A stretch of 64,000 nucleotides of DNA from Candidatus Albibeggiatoa sp. nov. NOAA (GTDB lineage Bacteria; Pseudomonadota; Gammaproteobacteria; Beggiatoales; Beggiatoaceae). Positions 41,201 to 47,152 of this stretch are shown in pieces. Made by a program: the position numbers and the translations under genes. The stretch spans positions 1 through 64,000 of the forward strand of contig JAOXRS010000073.1 of assembly GCA_025800385.1 (NCBI GenBank), written 5' to 3'. The notes beneath the pieces were generated by a model. It was not told the DNA's origin. It saw only the letters and a list, made by a program, of their open reading frames with translations, and searched no databases. The number at the start of each line of letters is the position of its first letter. Position 1 is the stretch's first letter.

Positions 41201-41208
41201 ATTGTCAT
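35284..41208 (-). CDS. Giant exported LRR protein, 1974 aa
   Basis: Largest family member. Signal peptide (ending VLPA), EICTVNRCDY, beta-rich domain, then three header-LRR-cap units: header 1 DVAIQQLTKLTGKSL with about 8 LRRs; header 2 DLEIIQQLEQEMG with about 30; header 3 DLEVINQISSIIR with about 25. Caps read IVTSGIASVRAYF, SWNSAPAIRNYF and IAQQGIPAIRQYF. Many repeats of units 2 and 3 belong to an LPPEFGNLPSLTELYL subtype that is nearly identical at DNA level with a 69-bp period, in contrast to the [11 protein letters not shown] subtype elsewhere. The start matches the paralogues and the 37-nt promoter spacing. Such a rod or superhelix could reach far from the cell surface. Repeat number may vary between strains; assembly collapse is also possible. 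Confidence 0.88.
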   Translation of the reverse strand: MTIRRPWYIYSILLYLCFISSVLPAEICTVNRCDYSLILEKTGRYQLNASIPYSGVRGVLGISLNAHSQNFNQFTTRSISNSENFTVHWVSFSLPEPQAITLTPYHDTNSDEEQNEVPSILAALYRIVNGERIAFYEPTLMNSGQEHITPELEAGDYVAEITSTDGSAIQAGLEVIAHNIKFQTTGGWAERNSNTSSIIFDTETHSSTIQMSTLFGSSYPLGSSQPTVKITHIDGNEQTLVWNSSLQQDVSSDVAIQQLTKLTGKSLTQTTLDKVMQQQNSYVLDVNNHITGLNLSQSDLSTVPDAIFSLAYLSKLSLSKNSISQLPHDIKQLKNLTELDLSNNKLLRLPQTINQLTALRKLKLNQNQLRYLPQEMGKLVKLQILNVSANQLIALPSEIKYLNSLVSLNVSQNQLTTLPLDIGQLQNLTTLNLSQNRLIVLPVEISQLKNLKALYLSNNQLINLPYTIGGLQNLKSLWAKHNQLTTLPKALAGLKAITQFEISGNPLQQPSLEIVTSGIASVRAYFDTLPEDTSDLEIIQQLEQEMGINLDERVIVNVQQQVIELDLSRLFLTQVPKPVFSLKHLQKLILTQNKITTLPPEISQLKKLVFLELYFNDISVLPPKIGQLQHLTELNLNFNNLTTLPPEFGQLQNLTVLSLSGNELTTLPPEFGQLQNLNYLYLSNNPSITLPPQFSNLQHLIRLELRSAKLTALPIEVYQLQNLTWLYLNDNKLTTLPPEIGQLQNLAYLYLNGNKLTSLPPEFGNLQQLIHLYLNGNKLTSLPPEFGNLQNLTILNLRYNELTSLPPDFSNLQQLTHLYLENNKLVSLPSEFGNLPNLRELYLQYNSLTSLPPEFGNLQYLTVLNLESNPLQSLPYEFSNLQRLTELDLSSSDLTSLPSQIGQLQSLIWLDLQDNALTTLPSEFGNLLSLRRLYLNNNQLTSLPPEFGDLPSLIELHIQENQLTTLPPEFGNLQRLTKLILESNPLQSLPPEFGNLPSLIKLYARKNQLTTLPPEFGNLPSLTELYLENNQLTSLPFGFGNLQRLTELHLHDNQLTTLPTDIGQLQSLKLFDLHNNQLTALPAEIGQLQNLEGLFLKNNLLTTLPAEIGQLQNLTELHVQDNQLTGLPAEIGQLQNMEVLYFNGNQIAALPAEIGQLQNLTWLNLQGNQIAALPTEIGQLQNLTHLHLQDNQLQNLIPELAQLQSLKELYLWNNPINIPSLPDLSWNSAPAIRNYFNPPEDSATDLEVINQISSIIRENLQQRFTTNAQQQVIELDLSDLSLTYIPRYLSALKHLEKLNLSHNKFIELSPEIGQLQSLKSLALYRNQLTTLPPEIGNLQNLMHLQISNNALTSLPSEIGNLKSLITLLLYNNQLTSVPPEIGNLQTLRELYLHRNRLTSLPSEIGQLQSLTKLLLQGNQLTALPAEIGDLQSLRDLLLFSNRLTTLPAEIGYMKSLIWLDLNDNQIATLPSEFGNLPQLSRLNLISNQLTALPPEIGDLPNLTELYLDHNQLTTLPPEFGHLPSLTLLQLEYNQLVSLPPEFGSLPSLTELYLRNNQLTTLPSEFGNLSNLTTLYLRDNQLTTLPSEFGNLPSLTELNLKNNQLTTLPPEFGNLPSLTKLYLENNQLTSLPPEFGNLPSLIKLYLDYNQLTALPSEFGNLPSLAELYLDYNQLASLPAELGSLSSLVELHLEYNQLTSLPPEFGNLQSLKRLDLRSNQLTSLPSEFGNLQSLGWLDLRSNQLTSLPSEFGNLQRLDWVNLYNNQLTALPPEFGNLPKLKSLILSNNQLTALPPEFGNLPSLDWLDLNNNQLTSLPPEFGNLPSLTELYLRENQLMSLPPEFGNLLSLTELYLGYNQLTSLPPEFGNLPNLSKLALNNNQLTSLPPELGNLSSLTDLALNNNQLMTIPSEMGNLSIYTLKLNNNQLTTLPFEFGNLPYRLSLLIDDNPLTQPPLDIAQQGIPAIRQYFTNESGQQ
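35520..36780 (-). repeat. 69-bp tandem repeat block inside the giant LRR gene
   Basis: Consecutive 69-bp units coding for the EFGNLPSLTELYL type of LRR, highly similar at the DNA level (recurring ggtaaattgccaaattcagg blocks). A second, less regular block lies at about 38060-39240. Confidence 0.8.
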
Positions 41209-41245
41209 AATGCGGTTTCCAAAAAGGTTAAAAGGATTGCATTAA

Positions 41246-41273
41246 GGTATAGACCAGAATGGAATAATTGCAA
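41246..41273 (-). promoter_or_regulatory. Shared LRR-family promoter for 35284-41208
   Basis: Minus strand TTGCAA, 16-bp spacer, TATACC, 37 nt to the ATG. Confidence 0.65.
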
Positions 41274-41349
41274 GTTTTGTGTGGATTAGAACAAGATAAA
41301 ACAGATTTAAAAATAAGTAGGATTAAAACATCATATCCTACCTATTTCA

Positions 41350-41566
41350 TCATCTATTAAATTCTGTTCCAAAACAAACCAGTAGATTCATCCTTTTGTT
41401 TGAAATAGCCCAGAATTGCCGCATTGCCTTGTTCGATGATTTCTTGTGGGGGGGGTCGGTGATGGGGCAATCTTTAATGATTAAACCAGTATTGGCAAAC
41501 CAGTTTGTTGTTACTTCCAAACCTTGCTTAATCAAAGGCAATCAACTGTAACGCCAGCTCTGACAT
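41350..41566 (-). pseudogene. ROCO GTPase pseudogene (deleted and frameshifted)
   Basis: Starts at an ATG (41564-41566) with MSELALQ, as in the ROCO start MSEKALQ, but jumps after a few codons to the end of the LRR block (LPLIKQGLEVTTN ... LIIKDCPITDPP). An internal deletion has thus removed the LRRs. A run of eight C (41448-41455 on the plus strand as G) then shifts the frame away from the expected PPQEIIEQG. The GTPase part is missing. The flank upstream of the ATG matches that of the intact ROCO gene. Confidence 0.8.
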
Positions 41567-41584
41567 GATGTTATTTCCATTGGG

Positions 41585-41614
41585 TTGTCTGAATCAGAAT
41601 TTTCAAGATTTAAG
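41585..41614. repeat. Single arm of the dispersed inverted repeat
   Basis: TTGTCTGAATCAGAATTTTC and following bases match the left arm of the element at 33112-33240, in the same position relative to a ROCO start. Its end overlaps the stop codon of the flavoprotein gene. Confidence 0.6.
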
Positions 41615-42725
41615 CATGTTTTGAACATTGTCGACGTTGCCAAAAACGGTTGTCTGCCCAACGGGTTTCACGCTGGTAGTAAGTTTGCCGTTCTGTTAAA
41701 TACTGTTTTAATGCATTTTGCAAATTATTTGCATAGTTTGGGATTGCTTGCTTATCACCCTCCATTGAGGCAATTAGTGCTTCAGCTCCAGAAATACCAT
41801 CCGCCATTGCACAATGAATGCCTGAAGAAGTGAGTGGATCAAGACCGATTGCGGCATCCCCCACGGCCAGCCAACCCATGCCCGCCACCTGACTTAAATA
41901 ACCAGAATGTGCAGGATAAGCCATAACAGAGGTTGAAATTTGATAAGGCTTTTTGAGTTGCTTTTGTACTTCTTGAGTTTGCTCAAGTAATGCTAAATAG
42001 TTATCAATATTAGTTAAATCTAATTCGCGTACAATATCAGCATCTGTCATTAATGTGATAATAATTTGTCCATTAGGAATCACTGCCGCATACCACCAAC
42101 CTTGTTCACAGGATTCAACCAAAGACATAGAATATAGCGTTTCGTCGTCGCTCGGTGTTGCGATAATCGCCAAAGCGGTTAATTCGTCTAAGCGTTTACG
42201 CTGTGCACCAAGCTTTTTAGCTAACACCGCCGCACGACCACTGGCATCAATTAAACAACGAGATTCTAATAAATAAGATTTTTGCTCAAATTCAATTTTT
42301 AGACCCCATGTTTGACTGGGTAATAAACCTAAATCTTCTAATTGAGCAGGACGTAATATTGTCACACCTTTTTGTTCAGCTTCACGACGTAACCAATTAT
42401 CAAATTCAGCTCGGTCTAAATGCCAACCATGTCCCATCCCTTTGAATAGAAAATCTTGCTCTTCCACATGAGGGCTACCCCATACCGCACGATTACCATG
42501 ACAGGGTAAATGGCCTAGCTTTTCCAATTCAGGTTCTAAATTTAAACGAGGTAAAATAGAGCGTAAACTTGGTGTACCTGATTCACCAATTTTATACTCT
42601 CGTTGTTTTGGTTCCGCATCAAGCATCACTACTTGTTTGTCTGCTTGCACCAACCTCATCGCAGCGGCACAACCCGCAGGCCCAGCCCCAATAATCACAC
42701 TATCAACACAATGTGGTTTATTCAT
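41610..42725 (-). CDS. lodB: LodB-like FAD-dependent oxidoreductase
   Basis: Flavoprotein of the LodB type, which in known systems is needed to form the quinone cofactor of the partner LodA-like oxidase after translation. The N-terminus has the dinucleotide-binding motif IIGAGPAGCAAA (about 10-21) and a KIGESG-type segment as in tryptophan-halogenase-like flavoproteins; near residue 290 is AVGDAAIGLDPLTSSG, the second FAD-binding motif. The length (371 aa) fits the family. AGGGGAAA lies just upstream of the ATG. It is the last gene of a three-gene minus-strand set, 65 nt after the oxidase gene. It could be another halogenase-like monooxygenase, but the neighbour makes LodB the best call. Confidence 0.82.
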   Translation of the reverse strand: MNKPHCVDSVIIGAGPAGCAAAMRLVQADKQVVMLDAEPKQREYKIGESGTPSLRSILPRLNLEPELEKLGHLPCHGNRAVWGSPHVEEQDFLFKGMGHGWHLDRAEFDNWLRREAEQKGVTILRPAQLEDLGLLPSQTWGLKIEFEQKSYLLESRCLIDASGRAAVLAKKLGAQRKRLDELTALAIIATPSDDETLYSMSLVESCEQGWWYAAVIPNGQIIITLMTDADIVRELDLTNIDNYLALLEQTQEVQKQLKKPYQISTSVMAYPAHSGYLSQVAGMGWLAVGDAAIGLDPLTSSGIHCAMADGISGAEALIASMEGDKQAIPNYANNLQNALKQYLTERQTYYQRETRWADNRFWQRRQCSKHA

Positions 42726-42790
42726 AATTTTCCCCTGACAAGTTCACCCCAGTTAATTAAAACCAGAGTGAATACATTCAAGTTAAAAAG

Positions 42791-44575
42791 TTAACGCTTC
42801 TTGTTACGTGCTACCTCTAAAAACAGAGGGTTTTCTTCTAATTCTGAAGCATTGTAAATAAACCCAAGGTCTTGCCACTCTTTTACCATTTGCAAATGGG
42901 AGTCTTCATCTGTCCAATCGACTTGTTCAATATCTCCATCAAGTACCAAGTCACGCATTAATTTTTTAGGATCAATATCGCTCACTGCTTTATTTGGAGT
43001 ATAAACATACATAGGACGTTGCGGCGGCCACCACCATAGTAATCTGTCACCATAATTCTGGACTGCACAATCGTTAAAGTCGGCCTGCCAAGGTTGAGCC
43101 ATAAATTTAGTGACATCCCCCGGTTCAAGTCCATCAGCAGCAGGGTTCCACCCCAAACTTAAAGGGAAGCCAATCTCTTTTTTCACTCGAATACGGAAAG
43201 GGGCTTGATAAATCTCAATTAAGCGTGAAACCCAAGTCATTTCAATCCCTGGAGAAAAACCACCACCGACACAATTTTCTAATACAGCTTGTGTTAAGGC
43301 ATCGCCTGCTTGCTGTTTAGGTGTATTTTCTTCACCAGATGTAAATTTACCTTGTGCCCACTGTTCAAGCATAAAATACTGTGTATCGGTTAAATATAAG
43401 AACTTAGAGGTTGTTTTATCTTTATCCCCAATTGAATCATCACCTGCTAAATAAGGCATCATAGTGCACCCTTGACTGTTAACAAGTGTATTTTTATCTT
43501 TAGCAGGACGTAAATAATCTAAAAGCCGCTGGCGCAAACCATTAAATTCCTCACCTTCTTTCTTTAGTTGGTCATAATTAAATACATGTGGTTTTGGTGG
43601 GACTTTAGTAACCCAAGGATAGCCCTCACCACGTTTAAGTAACGGTAAAATATGTGTTTCAAAGTGAGGTTTAAAGTCTTTTTGCCACATACTGTCCTTA
43701 TAAATGCTAAGAGCACAGTCACGCCATGGATCTGGATGCTCATTATCTATTGATGCCCAATTCGTTTTACGCACCATCGTATCAAAAATGGTATCGTATA
43801 GTGTCACTAAGTTTTGAATTTGGGGGGCATAGGCAGGTGGTGCCACTAAAACCCAAGCAGCTTCAGCTTCAACCTCTGTACCATCCTTAAGTGTAATGGT
43901 TGCAGTGACATAACCATCAGAAGTATCATCAAACCAACCCTCATTATTTGCATAACTAACCATATGCTCATTATTGGCAGTTGTCCCCGATTGTCCATGA
44001 CCGCCTAAAACCAGTAAACGCCCATCATTATCAATACGTAATCCACCTAATGTATTAATTTCTTTATTAGGTTTTAATTTTTTTGGAGGAAAGCTGCTAT
44101 TATTAGGTGATGATGCACGATCAAACTCACAACTTGTTTCTTTGGCTGATGGTGATGCAGTTAACGTCCGAGAACTAGGATCAATAATCAACTGTTTGCG
44201 TTCTTGTTTATCTGTTACATTACCATTACGCAGAGGGTGTGTTGATGTATAACCATTTTCACCACCTTGCCAAGGTATAAACTCATACCAACAAGCTTTT
44301 TTATTTGCCAGATGCACTGTCCAACGAATAGAACTAATTTTTTCATCTGCTAAAGTAACAGATTGCTGTGTACCATTTTCACTACAGGCATAAACCTGAA
44401 AACGCGCTGCTTGGCGTTTCATTCTATGCTGTTCATCACGAAAATCGCTAGGCTTAAAAGGTTCACCATCAGGGTTAATGGGTAAGCCATTAGCAGTTTC
44501 AGGAGCAATATAAAACTCTTCGCTATTACCTAAACGTGCCACACCAATTGCGGGAAAAATTTTGTATGTAGTCAT
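42791..44575 (-). CDS. lodA: LodA/GoxA-type cysteine tryptophylquinone oxidase
   Basis: Predicted quinoprotein amino-acid oxidase that deaminates an amino acid, releasing hydrogen peroxide and ammonia (lysine epsilon-oxidase and glycine oxidase are the known activities). Starting at ATG 44575 the protein has 594 aa and begins with the family-typical TYKIFPAIGVARLGNS. A conserved core is seen as LGGLRIDNDGRLLVLGGHG (about 176-194), VGGGFSPGIE (436-445) and QPWQADFNDC (494-503). The Asp499-x3-Cys503 pair and Trp567, 64 residues on, match the arrangement of Asp512, Cys516 and Trp581 in Marinomonas LodA as I recall it. The upstream ATG at 44632 is rejected because it would overlap the previous gene. 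Substrate cannot be told. There is no signal peptide; LodA is exported by an unusual route in known cases. Confidence 0.88.
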   Translation of the reverse strand: MTTYKIFPAIGVARLGNSEEFYIAPETANGLPINPDGEPFKPSDFRDEQHRMKRQAARFQVYACSENGTQQSVTLADEKISSIRWTVHLANKKACWYEFIPWQGGENGYTSTHPLRNGNVTDKQERKQLIIDPSSRTLTASPSAKETSCEFDRASSPNNSSFPPKKLKPNKEINTLGGLRIDNDGRLLVLGGHGQSGTTANNEHMVSYANNEGWFDDTSDGYVTATITLKDGTEVEAEAAWVLVAPPAYAPQIQNLVTLYDTIFDTMVRKTNWASIDNEHPDPWRDCALSIYKDSMWQKDFKPHFETHILPLLKRGEGYPWVTKVPPKPHVFNYDQLKKEGEEFNGLRQRLLDYLRPAKDKNTLVNSQGCTMMPYLAGDDSIGDKDKTTSKFLYLTDTQYFMLEQWAQGKFTSGEENTPKQQAGDALTQAVLENCVGGGFSPGIEMTWVSRLIEIYQAPFRIRVKKEIGFPLSLGWNPAADGLEPGDVTKFMAQPWQADFNDCAVQNYGDRLLWWWPPQRPMYVYTPNKAVSDIDPKKLMRDLVLDGDIEQVDWTDEDSHLQMVKEWQDLGFIYNASELEENPLFLEVARNKKR

Positions 44576-44606
44576 GATATTTATCCAATGATTCGTATGC
44601 CAAAAA

Positions 44607-45926
44607 TTAAAAATCAATATTGTTTTTTTCAAATAAACTTTGAATTTGTTGACCGATTCTTAATATATTTTCCATTGTTTGCTGGCTACTTTGATAACTA
44701 TCAAGTTTGTCTCTACTATCAGCAGCTGCTATTAGTTGTTGATAGTGGTTACAGAGAGATTGGGCTAGCGTATTTGTATGTTTCAGCTTCTTGTCAATAT
44801 AAGTCCAGCTTGGAGCAGCATGTAAACCAGAACAGTCAGGTAAAGGGCTTTTCATTAGTTTTCTGGCAAGAGTTGGCAGTAGGGTGTGCATGAGTGGCAT
44901 GGCAGCTTGGAAATAAATGTTTTGGGCACTATCTCCTTGTTTAAAAGAGGCTTCTAATACATGTAATAAAACAGAGTAATAACCATCAAAAGCATCTCTT
45001 ATATCAAGTAATAATTGGTTTTCACCATATAACCCTCTACTTGTTGTAGAGACAATTGGGTAAGTAGCAGGTAGTGGTATTTCTCCAGATGCAATCCGTT
45101 TAAATTTTTGATAATGAGAACGCTCAGAGGTGGGTTTATCCATAGGTCCATACATAAGTTTATAATGATGGTTATCATTTTCATCTTGTTTAAGATTATA
45201 CTCATAGCCATTGTAAATACCCCAAGGTTCACGATTCTTGGTGCTACCATCGGGTTCTTTACAGCCTTCACCTTGTTCAGTAATTTCTTCAATCGCCAAA
45301 ATTGCGCTGTCTAAATCAGTAACATTAATAATTTGCCCACCACCGTTACCAATATTAAAATTTTGCTGTTGTGTATAACCTTTTGTATTGTTAAATAGTT
45401 TTTTACCCATGACATCAGGATCAGCAAGGTATTTAAAGCCTTCACGAATGGCAAGATAAAATTGTCCAATAGTCTCAACATTTTTGTCTTGGGGCTTTGC
45501 ATTAGCAGGAGAAGGTTTCTCTATACCCATAAATGTATTTAAGTATAGTTCTTTGGTTGCTCTACTTGGCTTGATACAAGGGGTTTCGTTTTGATCCCCT
45601 CGCGGAATATAGCTAGGATATTTGACAGCTCTATCACCTGTTAATTTAGGTGTACCACCAATTGAAATGAGTAAGTTAGCTGCTTGGTAAACATGAAACA
45701 TCTCTTCCAAAGCGACAGTTTTAGTAATTCTATATGCAGATGAGGTTGCATCCTTCATCGAATACATTGCTGTTAAATATGCAGGAATAGTGGCAAATTC
45801 CAGAGTAATTGCATCTTGTAAACAAGCTTGTAGATCTTCGACATTTTTGATTTTATCATATCGGTTATTATCAGCAGCAAAGCTCTGTAAGAGCATAGTG
45901 CCTTGAATATTTTCTTGTTCTGACAT
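44607..45926 (-). CDS. Ferritin-like enzyme of the iminophenyl-pyruvate dimer synthase family
   Basis: Probable ferritin-like protein, 439 aa, related to the domain found in VioB/RebD-type enzymes. Two helical motifs with likely metal ligands are visible: LEFATIPAYLTAMYS (about 42-56) and ALEEMFHVYQAANLL (about 72-86), followed by SIGGTP. The C-terminal half (from about 330) is helical and has no recognised motif. A strong ribosome site (GAGGAAGG) precedes the ATG. It is first in the set with the LodA-like oxidase (31 nt apart) and the LodB-like flavoprotein, which suggests they handle the same amino acid or imine. That link is inference: the reaction of such stand-alone ferritin-like proteins is mostly unknown. 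Confidence 0.75.
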   Translation of the reverse strand: MSEQENIQGTMLLQSFAADNNRYDKIKNVEDLQACLQDAITLEFATIPAYLTAMYSMKDATSSAYRITKTVALEEMFHVYQAANLLISIGGTPKLTGDRAVKYPSYIPRGDQNETPCIKPSRATKELYLNTFMGIEKPSPANAKPQDKNVETIGQFYLAIREGFKYLADPDVMGKKLFNNTKGYTQQQNFNIGNGGGQIINVTDLDSAILAIEEITEQGEGCKEPDGSTKNREPWGIYNGYEYNLKQDENDNHHYKLMYGPMDKPTSERSHYQKFKRIASGEIPLPATYPIVSTTSRGLYGENQLLLDIRDAFDGYYSVLLHVLEASFKQGDSAQNIYFQAAMPLMHTLLPTLARKLMKSPLPDCSGLHAAPSWTYIDKKLKHTNTLAQSLCNHYQQLIAAADSRDKLDSYQSSQQTMENILRIGQQIQSLFEKNNIDF

Positions 45927-46420
45927 ACTACCTTCCTCTTTTAGTGAAAAAACAACCCTTATTTAAAATGTTTTTACAACAAGGATTAAAAGATGGTAAA
46001 TAAATATAATCCACCAGTAAATACAACTAAAGTTGTAAGTAATTTAACTTGGGTTATATATTAATTTTAATTTTTTGATATTTATGCATTAAAAATATTA
46101 TTTATTAGGTAAGAATAGGTGATTTAAGTAGGAAAATCAGATTTTTTGACAACGGGTTTTACGATTATTAAGTTTAGATGGGCATTGATTTAGGTTTACT
46201 CGAAGGGAAAATCCTAATGAATAAAGAGAGGATTAGATTATGATATAGTTTTATTTGAGTTCGATAAAAAAACGATTTTGATATTTTATAAAATACAGTT
46301 TCATACCGAATTCAAGTGAAATACCAATTTAAACCAACATAATAATTAGAATGGTTTTATGTGACTTAATCGCAGAATTAGGGCAAATGTTGTATTGTTT
46401 CTTTAGTCTAAAAAACTTGT
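45927..46420. other. AT-rich intergenic region without a gene
   Basis: 494 bp between the ferritin-like start and the 113-aa gene. Runs of A and T, many stops in all frames, no tRNA-like cloverleaf seen. Only the palindrome at 46022-46037 stands out. Confidence 0.6.
46022..46037. promoter_or_regulatory. Palindrome upstream of the oxidase operon
   Basis: TACAACT-AA-AGTTGTA, with perfect 7-bp arms, about 96 bp upstream of the first gene. A candidate operator; no regulator gene is adjacent. The surrounding 45927-46420 is very AT-rich and shows no gene; I found no convincing -35/-10 pair. Confidence 0.35.
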
Positions 46421-46762
46421 TTAATGAGAGCTGCTATTTTTTTGAGGTGTTTTTTGCCATCGCTCTGGAAGATTATGTATGCTGCTTTTTTTTCCTCTAT
46501 CAGGAACTAAATCACCATCAAGGTATACTTCTAACCCTCCTTTAGTATATTCAACCACAGGTATTTCATCTAAAGCAGCATTGCCTATTGCACCCATGAG
46601 ACCTTTAGTTTTAACATCAGAACGAAAACTAGTTACTGTCACAATAGGGCCGACTATGGGTATAGATTTAAGCAATATTTTTTGGATACGCTCGGGAACT
46701 GCCCTATCTATCCATGTTTTTACTTTACCCATTTGTTCTTTCCATTTTTGGTGGTCATGCAA
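46421..46762 (-). CDS. Small hypothetical protein, 113 aa
   Basis: Function not recognised. The sequence begins with a basic, helical stretch (HDHQKWKEQMGKVKTWID), then a hydrophobic Gly/Pro segment (SIPIVGPIVTVTSF, about 33-46), then ALDEIPVVEYTKGGLEVYLDGDLVPD (about 63-88). The pattern 'ALD-IP-V ... GDL-PD' resembles small proteins and pre-toxin-like domains I have seen in proteobacteria, but I cannot name a family. There is no obvious partner gene. The start is the first ATG of the frame; the ribosome site is poor. Confidence 0.5.
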   Translation of the reverse strand: MHDHQKWKEQMGKVKTWIDRAVPERIQKILLKSIPIVGPIVTVTSFRSDVKTKGLMGAIGNAALDEIPVVEYTKGGLEVYLDGDLVPDRGKKSSIHNLPERWQKTPQKNSSSH

Positions 46763-47004
46763 AAAAATATTCTAATAAATTAAATAGCTTATTACCAAAC
46801 TTGTTGAAACAACCATTGGTCAATTAGTAAATTCAATATTGAACAAGCTAGAAGCTTGATGAATCTAACTAATCAGCTCACTCATAAATTACTTTCTCAA
46901 TACTATCGCTGTGTTTACTCATATGCAACATGGTGTTGACTTTCTAAAGTGAAGTGTAACTGTTTAGTCTTAAAAGTCGGGCATCAGAAGAAAGGTTGGC
47001 TTAA

Positions 47005-47094
47005 GGTGAGTTACAAGCCAATTTGAAAATTGCTCAAAATCTCAAACAGATGGGTATAAGTTTAAAACCGATTTCACAAGTAGTGAAAAGCTGA
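47005..47094 (+). pseudogene. C-terminal tail of an Rpn/PD-(D/E)XK-type transposase, relic
   Basis: Plus strand reads GELQANLKIAQNLKQMGISL, then KPISQVVKS and a stop. This is the helical tail typical of Rpn-family recombination nucleases and related transposases. A stop lies directly upstream and the nuclease part is absent. The rest of 46763-47152 shows no gene. Confidence 0.4.
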
Positions 47095-47152
47095 AAGGAT
47101 TATAAAACATGTGTCCCAACCAAATAAAGATGAAACACACTTTTATTCCTCA

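Noticed and set aside
44576..44632. Upstream ATG for the LodA-like gene
   Set aside because: It would overlap the preceding gene and adds a non-conserved leader; the family N-terminus TYKIFPAIG starts right after ATG 44575.
45108..45502. Small open frames within the ferritin-like gene
   Set aside because: Both strands show low-complexity Ile/Leu-rich translations with no ribosome site; shadows of the 44607-45926 gene.
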